DNA from: Dehalococcoidia bacterium
GTDB taxonomy: Bacteria; Chloroflexota; Dehalococcoidia; UBA2247; RBG-13-53-26
Direction of reading: 5' to 3'
DNA: 48,978 nt
NCBI GenBank assembly: GCA_030372995.1
Contig: JAUCPZ010000169.1
Coordinates: 1 to 48,978 of the forward strand
Numbering within the stretch: the stretch's first letter is position 1; each line of letters opens with the position of its first letter. Position numbers and translations under genes: made by a program. Below are positions 35,443-44,027 of the stretch, one piece after another. The notes beneath the pieces are model-generated. The model searched no databases. It was not told the origin of the DNA and saw only the letters and a list, made by a program, of their open reading frames with translations.

Positions 35443-35470
35443 CCAGAGGCTGGGAGCTCCCAGCCTCTGG
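35443..35470. terminator. Perfect 28-nt palindrome after the zinc-ribbon gene
   Basis: CCAGAGGCTGGGAG directly abuts its inverse CTCCCAGCCTCTGG, making a 12-bp stem with a 4-nt loop. It lies 21 nt after the zinc-ribbon stop. A T-run is missing (ccttccc follows). It may terminate, protect the mRNA end, or bind a protein as duplex DNA. Confidence 0.65.
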
Positions 35471-35492
35471 CCTTCCCATGGTTGTCCTCTGA

Positions 35493-35512
35493 GGCCGTGT
35501 CAGAACACGGCC
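35493..35512 (+). promoter_or_regulatory. Hairpin in the leader of the RRM gene
   Basis: GGCCGTGT pairs with ACACGGCC across a CAGA tetraloop, 8 perfect base pairs, ending 26 nt before ATG 35539 and upstream of the AAGGAG site. Its place suggests RNA-level control, perhaps by the RRM protein itself. Confidence 0.5.
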
Positions 35513-35538
35513 CATCTGGAATCGAAAGGAGAGCATCG

Positions 35539-35868
35539 ATGAAAATCTACGTTGGCAATCTACCCCGTGAGTTGAGCGAGGACGACTTGCGTCGTGAATT
35601 CGAGGCTTTTGGCAAGGTTGAGTCCGTAGCCATCGTGAAGGACCGGTACGGCGGCCAGTCCAGAGGCTTCGGATTCGTGGAAATGCCGACCAAGTCGGAA
35701 GCCACGGCTGCGATCACCGGTCTCAAAGGGAAAGTGCTCCAAGAGCGTACCCTGGACGTCAGCGAAGCCCGGCCGCGGCCGGCGGGCGGCCGGAGCGGGC
35801 CTCAGTTCCGCGGAGGCAAGGGAGGCGGCCGCGGGGGTTTCGGCGGAGGGAAGGGCCGCCGCTACTAA
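35539..35868 (+). CDS. RNA-binding protein: single RRM plus Gly/Arg-rich tail
   Basis: A 109-residue RRM protein. RNP2 is IYVGNL (residues 2-7) and RNP1 is RGFGFVEM; the fold is complete at about residue 80. The tail is rich in Gly, Arg and Lys (GGKGGGRGGFGGGKGRR). This matches the small RRM proteins of cyanobacteria and other bacteria, often cold-induced and binding single-stranded RNA. ATG 35539 follows AAGGAG by 7 nt; an upstream in-frame ATG at 35482 is not supported. It is preceded by hairpins and the zinc-ribbon gene on the same strand. Confidence 0.93.
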   Translation: MKIYVGNLPRELSEDDLRREFEAFGKVESVAIVKDRYGGQSRGFGFVEMPTKSEATAAITGLKGKVLQERTLDVSEARPRPAGGRSGPQFRGGKGGGRGGFGGGKGRRY

Positions 35869-35926
35869 CCCTGCGCTGCATCCTGTAAAATGAATTGAGG
35901 CTGGCTGACAGCACTCCGCTCCGGAC

Positions 35927-36955
35927 ATGGAAGAGAGACCACACAAAGTGGCGCCGGGGACCTATCTCATAGAGGTTCCCTTCATACTCGGCCTGAGGTC
36001 AAAGAGCAAGGAATCGGTAACCCTCTGCTACCTGATAGAAGAAGAAGCCGGCTGGCTCATGATAGACAGCGGCTACAATGACGGCGCCTCGTTCAACCAC
36101 CTTTGCCACCAGCTGGACCTGCTGAACACCTCGCTGCAGCAGATAAGGTGGCTGCTGCTGACCCACTATCATCCGGACCACAGCGGCCTCGCCAACCGCA
36201 TCAAGGCGGCCTCGGGGGCACAGGTCATCATGCACCGGCAAGACTGGACGATTCTGCAGGCCACGGTCAGCTCATCAGAGGTCTGGAACATCCACGGTAT
36301 GATACCCTGGGCGCGCTCCCTGGGCGTTCCGGAGCCCGAGCTGGAAGGCTTCTACCACATTGCATCTCTGGGCAGGGAGTTCTTCCCAAGAGGACTCGAG
36401 CCGGACATCATACTGGAAGGCGAGACAAATCCGGTCGGCGACAGCGGGCGGCTCCACGCCATACTGACGCCGGGGCACACCCCGGGGCACATCTGTGTCT
36501 ACGACCGCCGCGACAGCCTGCTATTCTCTGGAGACCATGTTCTGGTTGAGATCACTCCCCATATTTCCCCCAGCCACCTCACCAGCCAGGACCAGCTCGA
36601 ACAGTACCTGGAGTCCCTGCGAAAGGTGCGTTCCCTGGACGTCAAGCTAGTACTGCCCGCGCACGAACGGCCCTTCACTCACTTCAGCAAGCGGGTCGAT
36701 GAGATCCTGGCCCACCACGATCACCGCCTGGCGGAAGTGGTCGCCGCCATATCCGACCGCGTCGCGACTCCGTGGGAGATCGCTCAGCAGGTCAAATGGG
36801 ACGTCGGCTGTTGGGCTGAGATGGATCACACCAACCGCGTCTTGGCCGTGCGGGAGACTCTGGCACACCTCCAGCTCCTGGAGCACCGCGGCACCGTTAT
36901 GCAGGTGGAACGGAATGGGGTCACGACCTACAGGCTGGTCAACTCCAATTCGTAG
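35927..36955 (+). CDS. Metallo-beta-lactamase-fold hydrolase (LACTB2/glyoxalase II-like)
   Basis: A 342-residue protein. The metal motif HYHPDH gives His80, His82, Asp84 and His85; further metal ligands are in LTPGHTPGHICVY and SGDHVL. The C-terminal 90 residues look like a winged helix (WEIAQQVKWDVGCWAEMDHTN, then ETLAHLQLLEHRG), as in LACTB2-type proteins, some of which cut RNA. Glyoxalase II-type thioester cleavage is another option. No ribosome site is visible before ATG 35927; TAAAAT at 35886-35891 might be a -10 with a leader of about 30 nt. Confidence 0.87.
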   Translation: MEERPHKVAPGTYLIEVPFILGLRSKSKESVTLCYLIEEEAGWLMIDSGYNDGASFNHLCHQLDLLNTSLQQIRWLLLTHYHPDHSGLANRIKAASGAQVIMHRQDWTILQATVSSSEVWNIHGMIPWARSLGVPEPELEGFYHIASLGREFFPRGLEPDIILEGETNPVGDSGRLHAILTPGHTPGHICVYDRRDSLLFSGDHVLVEITPHISPSHLTSQDQLEQYLESLRKVRSLDVKLVLPAHERPFTHFSKRVDEILAHHDHRLAEVVAAISDRVATPWEIAQQVKWDVGCWAEMDHTNRVLAVRETLAHLQLLEHRGTVMQVERNGVTTYRLVNSNS

Positions 36956-37076
36956 GCCGACGCGTCGTGCCGTGAGCAGCATTAAGCCGCAGACAGGATC
37001 CGCCAGTTACACTGTATCCGCCACGCCCGCATCCTGTCATCCGGAGCGCACGGCCGTCTGAGACGCGCTGCCCATC

Positions 37077-38603
37077 CTAGGGCGCCGGACTCTGCGGGTC
37101 GTTCTGCACCGCCCTCTGGTGGCGCCTCCGGTCGACAATCATCCAGGCTACGACTCCGGCAATCGCCAGTCCCGAGAATACGGCAAACAGGATGAGCTTG
37201 AGTTCCAGGCCCCAGATCAGCGCGTTCACAGCGTTGTGGGCGATTTCGTCGGCCTTGTCCGAGAGCAGGATCGCAGCCTGAGTAGCATCTTCACCATCCG
37301 GACGTTCCACCATTCTCTCTTCGAGAGGCGCCACGGCCCGCGCCACCCCAACCAGGATGACGAATACCAATGATGTGACGAAAAGGACGCATAGAGGCCA
37401 CAGCAACCGGCTCTTCCAGTTCCGGCCGCAGAGGAAGCCGATGGCCACCAGCAGCAGAATCGACACCAGCCAGAACACCCAGATGAACATCTTCACCGTG
37501 TGTATAGCGCTGCGCACGTTGTCGAAATCCTCTTCTTCCGCATCATTCGCCCCATCATCGGACTTCCGAAGGTCCTCCTCTGTTATCTGACCGTTGTCCA
37601 CCACAATGAATTCCCGGGCGCTGGTCAAGGTGTCAACCATATCCTCCCCCAGCATCTCCCTCAGTTGGGACTCGTCGAACACATATGAGTTGGGTACGAG
37701 ATCGATGACATCCTGCTTCACCCGCTGCTCAAAGGTCATGCCCATCTGCATCTCAAGAGCCTGTTTGAACTGGGAGTAGGTATAGCCGGCAGGCTTGCAG
37801 CTTGGCAGCGTATCTGGATTCAGCGTGGCCAGGAAATCAGCCTCACTGGCACACGTCGCTTCAATGCTTTCGAAGACAGCAGTCAGCTTCTCATCCGTCA
37901 GATCGTTCAGGTAGGTAGTCGCTCCCGCCTTCACATCCGTCAGGCTGACACTCAGGTTCAGACTGTTGATCTCTCCCTTCAGATACCCTGCCAGCGTATC
38001 GACAATGCTCTTGAACTGAGCGATAGCCCAGTCCTCCGGCATGGCACTGGCCACCAGACCCCTGATTTCCTCATCGGTGAATGCAATGTCATAAGGCAGT
38101 TCAGCCCCGAGAGCCAACTGCTCCGTGGCGTATGGGACAAAGAGGTCTTCGGTCACCCAGTCATATATCTCCGTGGCGTGGCTGTCCACCACATCCTTGA
38201 TGCCCTCAGCCATGGGATCGATCCTGCTTCGAACATCGATGGTAATGACAAAGCTGTTCTTGTCACCAACAATGTAGGGGACCATCTGCTTGGTCGCCCC
38301 TTTGAAGGTTTGTTCCAGCCATTCCGGCGGGAAAGCGGCCCTGGCCACAACAAGGATGTCCTGCTTCAGTTCGGGAGTGTCGACAGGGAAGTCCGAGGGG
38401 CTTTCCACCCCGGCCTCGTCCAGAACAGCAGGCAGTAGACTCTCATGGACCCAAACGTAGACGTGTGCCTTGCGCATCTGCCCGTTGTAGAACCCGGCGC
38501 TGCCGACTGTGCCACTCAGATGACAGAGCACCAGCCCGAGAACGAAGGTGATGACGAACAGGATGATTAGCGGAATAGCCAGGATCCTTCTCAGCCAGAT
38601 CAT
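37077..38603 (-). CDS. Membrane protein of unknown function with large outer domain
   Basis: A 508-residue protein I do not recognise. One helix at residues 5-27 (RILAIPLIILFVITFVLGLV), then an extracytoplasmic region of about 330 residues rich in Asp and Glu with two or three Cys, then three helices near residues 373-395, 403-425 and 465-487, and a polar tail. The acidic segment SDDGANDAEEEDF precedes the second helix. ATG 38603 follows GGAGGT. It is convergent with the metallo-beta-lactamase gene to its left (121 nt apart) and diverges from nothing of note, as degV lies on the same strand upstream. A transport, sensory or cell-envelope role is possible. Confidence 0.8.
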   Translation of the reverse strand: MIWLRRILAIPLIILFVITFVLGLVLCHLSGTVGSAGFYNGQMRKAHVYVWVHESLLPAVLDEAGVESPSDFPVDTPELKQDILVVARAAFPPEWLEQTFKGATKQMVPYIVGDKNSFVITIDVRSRIDPMAEGIKDVVDSHATEIYDWVTEDLFVPYATEQLALGAELPYDIAFTDEEIRGLVASAMPEDWAIAQFKSIVDTLAGYLKGEINSLNLSVSLTDVKAGATTYLNDLTDEKLTAVFESIEATCASEADFLATLNPDTLPSCKPAGYTYSQFKQALEMQMGMTFEQRVKQDVIDLVPNSYVFDESQLREMLGEDMVDTLTSAREFIVVDNGQITEEDLRKSDDGANDAEEEDFDNVRSAIHTVKMFIWVFWLVSILLLVAIGFLCGRNWKSRLLWPLCVLFVTSLVFVILVGVARAVAPLEERMVERPDGEDATQAAILLSDKADEIAHNAVNALIWGLELKLILFAVFSGLAIAGVVAWMIVDRRRHQRAVQNDPQSPAP

Positions 38604-38778
38604 GAAGCCACCTCCACCTGTCTTTCGTACTCAGTCAATGCATCCAGAATATAGGTGCGATCTTGCTTCCGCATCTCAAGGGTTACGCTGCTTGTCACAA
38701 ACTCCTCAGCGAATAGACCGATCAGATGGGAGGCCGTCCTGGAACCAACGTTCTGGCAGGCTCCGTGTAGTGACGGGC

Positions 38779-39615
38779 CTATGCCTGTCTCACCACGACG
38801 CCCATGGCGCCCGGGCCAGCGTGTGCGCCCAGGGCCGGGCCAACCCTCGCAACGTAGACAGGAGTCCCAGGGAACGCAGACTTCAGGCGGCTGGCCAGCG
38901 ACTCCGCTTCCGCGCGCTCCGTGGTATAAGGAACCGCCAGCTCTTTGACGCGTGGGAACAGCCGGGCGAAGTCGTAGAGGCGCTCAATGGCTCTGTTCCT
39001 CGTGCGGGCCACCGTGGAGAGCGTCAGATGGCCATCCTTCAGAGTCAGCAGCGGCTTCACGCCCAGCACCGAACCCAGCGCCCCTGTGGTCCGGCTGACG
39101 CGGCCACCCCTTACCACGTATTTGAGAGTGTCCACCATGAACAGAAGATGAACCCGCGGCACAGCGCTCCGCACCATCTCAGCCACCTGATCCAGGCCAG
39201 CGCCGGCCCTGGCCTCACGCGCGGCAGCCATCGCCAGCAGCCCGTAGCTCATGGATATGGTCCGGGAATCAATCACCTCGATGCGGCACTTCTTCTGCAC
39301 CATGTCCTTGGCCAGCACGGCAGAGTTGTAGATGCCGCTTTCCTTGGAGGTCAGGTGAATCGAGATGATTTCGTCAGTCTCCGCAGCCAGCCTGTCATAG
39401 ACAGCGGCGAAGTCCCTGGGCGAAGGCACCGCGGTAGTGGGGAAGACCCCGTTGAGGCTGAGCCTGTGATAGAATTCGTCCTCGCCGATGTCCAAACGGT
39501 CACGGTAGCTCTTGTCGCCGAACACCACATATATCGGCACCACCGAGATATCCAGCTCCCTCAGGATATCAGGAGGGATATCGGCCGTGCTGTCAGTGAC
39601 CACTTTTACGGACAT
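38779..39615 (-). CDS. DegV family fatty-acid-binding protein
   Basis: A 278-residue DegV protein. It starts VKVVTDSTADIPPDILRE, has TTAVPSPRDF (the Thr/Ser site for the lipid carboxylate) and the C-domain motif YVVRGGRVS. DegV (FakB-like) proteins bind a fatty acid and offer it to a FakA kinase; no fakA gene is in the window. ATG 39615 follows GGGAGGAGG. A TAACAT with TGA extension about 70 nt upstream may be its -10. The fatty-acid specificity cannot be read. Confidence 0.93.
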   Translation of the reverse strand: MSVKVVTDSTADIPPDILRELDISVVPIYVVFGDKSYRDRLDIGEDEFYHRLSLNGVFPTTAVPSPRDFAAVYDRLAAETDEIISIHLTSKESGIYNSAVLAKDMVQKKCRIEVIDSRTISMSYGLLAMAAAREARAGAGLDQVAEMVRSAVPRVHLLFMVDTLKYVVRGGRVSRTTGALGSVLGVKPLLTLKDGHLTLSTVARTRNRAIERLYDFARLFPRVKELAVPYTTERAEAESLASRLKSAFPGTPVYVARVGPALGAHAGPGAMGVVVRQA

Positions 39616-39781
39616 TTGCCTCCTCCCGAGCCGCAGGAGCAACCCCCTGTGGCTCGCTTCCCATAGGCATGCGCTGGTTGTATGTTATCATCTAACCGCA
39701 CAGTGCGTCACGTCTACTTCCGGATGACAGGGGCAGGCCACCGCAATGGTTGCAGCGGCAATGGCACTGACAAGACTCGGT

Positions 39782-39810
39782 TTGACAGCCGCGCACCCAG
39801 AAGCTAGTAT
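39782..39810 (+). promoter_or_regulatory. Promoter of the secreted-protein block
   Basis: TTGACA at 39782-39787 and TAGTAT at 39805-39810, 17 nt apart, the same hexamers and spacing as at 9229-9257. The leader to the first gene would be about 130 nt. Confidence 0.7.
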
Positions 39811-39950
39811 ATGCTTACCAGTAGTAACCACTTAACACTAGTCCCGGTCCGATAGGGGCATGTTGCGGCCATTTGACCACAAGCGCAGTCAATCGCAAGA
39901 CAGAACTGCACAAAGGAGAGGCAAGGCAATTGAGTAGACTAGGATCGCTG

Positions 39951-41027
39951 ATGAAGCTTGCGCTGGCATTCTCCGCCGCGCTGCTGGCAATGACTTCGTG
40001 CTTGCTTTCCGGATGCGGACCGAAGAAAGAAGACTCGAACAACCCACCGTCTGTGATCGAGCCGCTGGATTCGCCTGCGACGCCGGCAAGAGGCTACTTC
40101 AAGGGATCCCTGCCTAACGCCCCCTCGGGAATGGACCTGGGAGAAGCTTATGCCAATGCGGCGCAGTACATGGAGTTCGTTCCTGTGTGGGGCAGGCCCA
40201 CACCCTTCTACGATCTGGGGAAAGACCTGGCCGGAGGCTATGGCGCCCTGTGGGTTCAGCAGTTGGTGCGGGAAAACGGCATGTTTCCGCTGATTCACAT
40301 GTCCTTCATGGAGACAGGAGTCACCCTCAAGGCACCTCCCGGCATGGCCGGAGCCACACTCGCTTCCACCGAATGGCGCGAGGCCTATAAGGAGGCCGCC
40401 CTGGATGTAGTACGCGCAAGCAGGCCCAAATACCTATCCCTGGGAAACGAGGTCAACCGGTGGTACGAGGAGTACGGGGCCGAAACAGGAGATGACAATG
40501 GATTCCAGAACTGGGTCAGCCTGTACAACGAGGTCTATGATGCCGTCAAGGAGCTTTCACCCCAGACCAAAGTGTTCTGCACCTTTGCCAGGGAAATGGT
40601 CGATGAGCTTCGTGAGGCTGATCTCAAGGTGCTCACGATGTTTGACCCATCGAAACTGGACTTGCTCGTTTTCACCAGCTACCCGTACAGCGTGAGGAAA
40701 GACCGCACTGGAGCCCTGTTGGCTGCGCCTTTCAACAGGCCCGCCGACATCCCCGATGATTACTACTCGAGGGCTCTGACCTACATGCCCGGAAAGCCCC
40801 TTGGATTCAGTGAGATAGCCTGGACATCGGCCGCCTTCTACGGCGGCGAACTGTCCCAGGCCGATTTCCTGACCCACTTGGTGGGGCGCCTGACCGCAGA
40901 CCAGGGGATCGATCTTGAGCTCATGGGGTGGTGCTGGCTTTACGACCTGAGCCCTGATCAGCCCATCGGCCTGATCACCTCCGATGGGACCGAGAAGGCA
41001 GCCTATGCCGTATGGAAAGGCCTTTGA
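39951..41027 (+). CDS. Lipoprotein with a clan GH-A-like glycoside hydrolase barrel
   Basis: A 358-residue lipoprotein: signal peptide MKLALAFSAALLAMTS and lipobox LLSGC (Cys22), then a short Pro/Ser linker and a TIM-barrel-like domain. KYLSLGNEVNRW carries the Asn-Glu pair (Glu167) expected on strand 4 of clan GH-A, and PLGFSEIAWT carries Glu288 where the nucleophile on strand 7 would be. The sequence resembles GH53/GH5-type barrels in these motifs, but I cannot give a family or sugar. ATG 39951 follows TAGGAT; TTG 39930 is an in-frame alternative after AAGGAG. It leads a block with two PD40 proteins. Confidence 0.8.
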   Translation: MKLALAFSAALLAMTSCLLSGCGPKKEDSNNPPSVIEPLDSPATPARGYFKGSLPNAPSGMDLGEAYANAAQYMEFVPVWGRPTPFYDLGKDLAGGYGALWVQQLVRENGMFPLIHMSFMETGVTLKAPPGMAGATLASTEWREAYKEAALDVVRASRPKYLSLGNEVNRWYEEYGAETGDDNGFQNWVSLYNEVYDAVKELSPQTKVFCTFAREMVDELREADLKVLTMFDPSKLDLLVFTSYPYSVRKDRTGALLAAPFNRPADIPDDYYSRALTYMPGKPLGFSEIAWTSAAFYGGELSQADFLTHLVGRLTADQGIDLELMGWCWLYDLSPDQPIGLITSDGTEKAAYAVWKGL

Positions 41028-41045
41028 GTTCGAGACAATGCGCGA

Positions 41046-42125
41046 ATGAAGGAGCTAGACCAACATCCCACAAACGATGCCGCCACCTTGCGCTTCAGGG
41101 GCATTAGCAGGTTAGCTCTCACGTTGTCGGCCGTCGTCGTCATTCTCGGCGGTTTGTCATTCGCGTGCCGGGAGAAACCAGGGGAAGACGAGACAAGTCA
41201 GAGAATACGGCCTCTGCCCGAAACAGCGGAGATACTCTTCGTCTCCAACCGGGATACCCACAGCAGCCGCAGGGAGATCTACGCCATGGACGCACGGGGA
41301 AACAACATCACCCGGATAACCTTCACTAACGAGAATCATTTTGTGGTGGGCGTCGATGCCTCCAGACGGTATGTGGCGGCCACCCGGGGGACAGATAACA
41401 AGAAGCGCTTGTGGCTGCTGGACCTCCAGACCGGTGAGGAGACGCCGCTCACCGATGCAGCAAACCACGCCGAAGGACGCAGCTTTTCTCCTGACGGGGA
41501 ATGGATCGTCTTCTGGATGATCCTCTCCGGCGAAAGTCAGGCTGACATCTACAAGATCAGGAGAGACGGGTCGGAACTGACAAACCTCACGCAGTCCCCG
41601 GCAGCCATTGATTTTGACCCATCATTCTCAAGGGATGGCAGCCGTATTGCCTTCATATCCAACACGGGATACCCCAACCGCTTCGTCCTGAAAACCATGA
41701 GCGCCGAAGGCGGAGATGTAAAGACCGTGTGCGATCCTCAGGACGCCATTGCCACGGAGCGCTTCCCGGCTGGTGTCTACGATCCATCCTGGAGCCCGTC
41801 GGGTGATGCCCTCGTGTTTACCCAGCCCATCAGGTTCACGGGAGAAGGCGAGAACGGCACCGCCGGCGTTTGGCACACTTTCAAGGCCAGGGCAGACGGC
41901 AGCGAGGTCGTCGACCTGAGCGAGGCCGGGGGACATGCGGACGGCGCCGAGTATCTGCCATCCTTCTCGACAGACGGCCAATCCATCGTGCTCACCATCA
42001 GATACGGGCCGGAGGACCCCAGCCAGGTATCGCTGGCCATCTTCATCATGAACAGCGACGGTGGCGAACTGGAGCGGCTCACCACAGCCTCAGCCTGGGA
42101 TGAGTTCGCGGTGTGGATCAGGTAG
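41046..42125 (+). CDS. TolB-like PD40 beta-propeller lipoprotein
   Basis: A 359-residue exported protein. The N-terminus has a hydrophobic segment and lipobox LSFAC (Cys41); then come WD40-like PD40 repeats, recognised by RSFSPDGEWIVF, PSFSRDGSRIAFIS, PSWSPSGDALVF and PSFSTDGQSIVL, each followed by a stretch such as IYKIRRDGSELTNLT. The fold should be a six-bladed propeller like the C-terminal part of TolB, but there is no TolB N-domain and no Tol-Pal genes around. It starts 18 nt after the hydrolase stop without a clear ribosome site. Binding or a surface-sensing role is inferred. Confidence 0.88.
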   Translation: MKELDQHPTNDAATLRFRGISRLALTLSAVVVILGGLSFACREKPGEDETSQRIRPLPETAEILFVSNRDTHSSRREIYAMDARGNNITRITFTNENHFVVGVDASRRYVAATRGTDNKKRLWLLDLQTGEETPLTDAANHAEGRSFSPDGEWIVFWMILSGESQADIYKIRRDGSELTNLTQSPAAIDFDPSFSRDGSRIAFISNTGYPNRFVLKTMSAEGGDVKTVCDPQDAIATERFPAGVYDPSWSPSGDALVFTQPIRFTGEGENGTAGVWHTFKARADGSEVVDLSEAGGHADGAEYLPSFSTDGQSIVLTIRYGPEDPSQVSLAIFIMNSDGGELERLTTASAWDEFAVWIR

Positions 42126-42165
42126 AATAGCCGCGTCTGGGCGTGAGATACAGAGAGGAGCAGAG

Positions 42166-43431
42166 ATGTCCGTTCTGAGAAGCATGGTCCGCATGGCACT
42201 CTCTCTGGCAGGGATAGCGGTCGTGCTGTCCTCCGTGGCCAGGTGTGGAAACGAAGACGCCGGGCCGAAGGTATCGTGGAGCAGCCCCGCCGATGGGGCC
42301 GAAGTCTTCGGGATAGCCCGGCTCAAGGTCAAGGCGAGCTCCAGCGAAGGCGTCTCCGAGGTCAAGTTCTATTGTGATTCGGTTAGCAGCGCTCACTTGA
42401 TCGGTACCATAACCAGCCCTGTGGATTCCCTGTACACCCAGGCTTGGTACACGACAACCGTACAGAACGGCGAGCACACGCTTCATGCCGTGGCCGTGGA
42501 TGCGAAGGGCAAGTCCGCCCAAGCGTCGAGGACGTTGACCGTGGGGAATGTGACACGGGCCATGGCCATAGCTGATAAGGTTACCTGGACCAAGTGGACG
42601 CCACAGTCGGATGCCCACCCTCCGGTCCTGGACGCTGATTTTTCGCAGTACTTCTACGCGCCGGAACAGCTAGGTGGACCCATAAACACCCCCGGCGCAG
42701 AGGATTCCCCATTCATCACGCCCGACGGAAACAACCTGTACTTCTTCTTCACACCGGACATGAACATTGACGCTACGAAACAGCTACTGGACCGCGTCAC
42801 CGGCATCTACTGGTCCCAGAAAACTGGCAGCACCTGGAGCGAACCGCAGCGGGTCTGGTTGAACTACTACGACGACCCTGCGCTGGACGGGGCACAAACG
42901 ATCCTGGGCAATACGATGTGGTTCGCCTCGGTGCGGGCCGGCGTCAAGCGCGAGATTGACCTTTACTCGGCGGAGCTGGTCGACGGACGATGGAGCAACT
43001 GGACCAACCTCGGCGAGCCTCTGAACGTCGAGTACCAGGTCGGCGAGTTGCATATCAGCGCGGACGGCAACCACGTGTACTTCCACTCCAGGCGACCCGG
43101 GGGGAAGGGCGGAATGGATATCTGGGTCACCAGCAAGGTCGACGGCCAGTGGCAGACGCCGCAAAACGTGGCGGCGGTCAACACCGAATACGATGACGGG
43201 TACCCCTACCTGAGTGAGGACGGCAACGAGCTGTGGTTCAATAGGAATTACGCCATATACAGGTCAGTCAGGAGCAACGGTGAGTGGCAAGCGCCGGAGA
43301 TGGTAGTATCACCCCTTGCCGGGGAGCCGACACTGGACAGACAAGGGAATCTCTATTTTGTGCACCACTTCTACGATGACTCCGCCAACAAGATTTGGGA
43401 GGCTGACATCTACGTTTGCCGCCGCAAGTAG
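42166..43431 (+). CDS. Secreted Ig-like plus PD40 propeller protein
   Basis: A 421-residue exported protein. After a hydrophobic signal (about residues 8-26, then VARCGN, an atypical lipobox with Arg at -1) comes an Ig-like domain of about 90 residues (VSWSSPADGAEVFGIARLKV, then VKFYCDS). The rest, from about residue 150, is a propeller with PD40-like units such as DSPFITPDGNNLYFFF, ELHISADGNHVYFHSRR and GYPYLSEDGNELWF; GGMDIW is a frequent OmpA-linked PD40 motif. ATG 42166 follows AGAGGAG. It is the last of three same-strand genes (gap 40 nt) and probably shares their transcript. Confidence 0.87.
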   Translation: MSVLRSMVRMALSLAGIAVVLSSVARCGNEDAGPKVSWSSPADGAEVFGIARLKVKASSSEGVSEVKFYCDSVSSAHLIGTITSPVDSLYTQAWYTTTVQNGEHTLHAVAVDAKGKSAQASRTLTVGNVTRAMAIADKVTWTKWTPQSDAHPPVLDADFSQYFYAPEQLGGPINTPGAEDSPFITPDGNNLYFFFTPDMNIDATKQLLDRVTGIYWSQKTGSTWSEPQRVWLNYYDDPALDGAQTILGNTMWFASVRAGVKREIDLYSAELVDGRWSNWTNLGEPLNVEYQVGELHISADGNHVYFHSRRPGGKGGMDIWVTSKVDGQWQTPQNVAAVNTEYDDGYPYLSEDGNELWFNRNYAIYRSVRSNGEWQAPEMVVSPLAGEPTLDRQGNLYFVHHFYDDSANKIWEADIYVCRRK

Positions 43432-43598
43432 AAGCGCCGCCACCCCGTGATGGCCTCGATCATTTGCCGGACCGTGCCCGGGACCAGTGCGGGAGTCCCT
43501 CCCTATCCTCTTGGCCCCTAGACTATAATCGACTCAGCCCCACAGTTCTCAGGGAGCCAAGGACAGCGAAGAGAGGCCCCCAGAGAAGCGGCCAAGTG

Positions 43599-44015
43599 AT
43601 GAAGCGATTCGACATCTTGGAGCATACCGCCGACACTGGCATAATCGCCTACGGCCGCGACCTGCCGGAGGCCTTTGCCAACGCTGCCTACGGTATGTTC
43701 TCCCTCATGGCTGACCTGAGGCAGGTCCGAGAAGAGACGAGCCGGTACGTGGAAGCCGAGGCGGGGGATACGGAGGGCCTCGTGGTATCATGGCTCAATG
43801 AGCTTCTCTACATCTTCGATGTGGAGAGGATTATCTTCAAAAGGTTCGATATTCTGGAATTCACGGGCACCAGGCTGAGAGCTGATGCGTACGGCGAGAA
43901 GGCCGATCCGTCACGGCACAGACTGAAGGGTGGGGTTAAGGCAGCCACCTATCACATGCTGAAGGTGATGGAGCGGAGAGATGGCTGCAGCATACAGGTG
44001 ATCTTCGACGTCTAG
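43599..44015 (+). CDS. Archease, helper of the RtcB RNA ligase
   Basis: A 138-residue archease. Motifs: FDILEHTADTGI near the N-terminus with the metal-binding Asp, and KGGVKAATYHMLKV near the C-terminus. Archease helps RtcB load GMP and turn over more than once, and broadens the nucleotides it can use. rtcB follows 12 nt after its stop on the same strand, so they form an operon. ATG 43599 is not preceded by a clear ribosome site; a TATAAT at 43524-43529 with a weak -35 may be the promoter, with a leader of about 65 nt. Confidence 0.94.
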   Translation: MKRFDILEHTADTGIIAYGRDLPEAFANAAYGMFSLMADLRQVREETSRYVEAEAGDTEGLVVSWLNELLYIFDVERIIFKRFDILEFTGTRLRADAYGEKADPSRHRLKGGVKAATYHMLKVMERRDGCSIQVIFDV

Positions 44016-44027
44016 AGGGGTGGGAGT

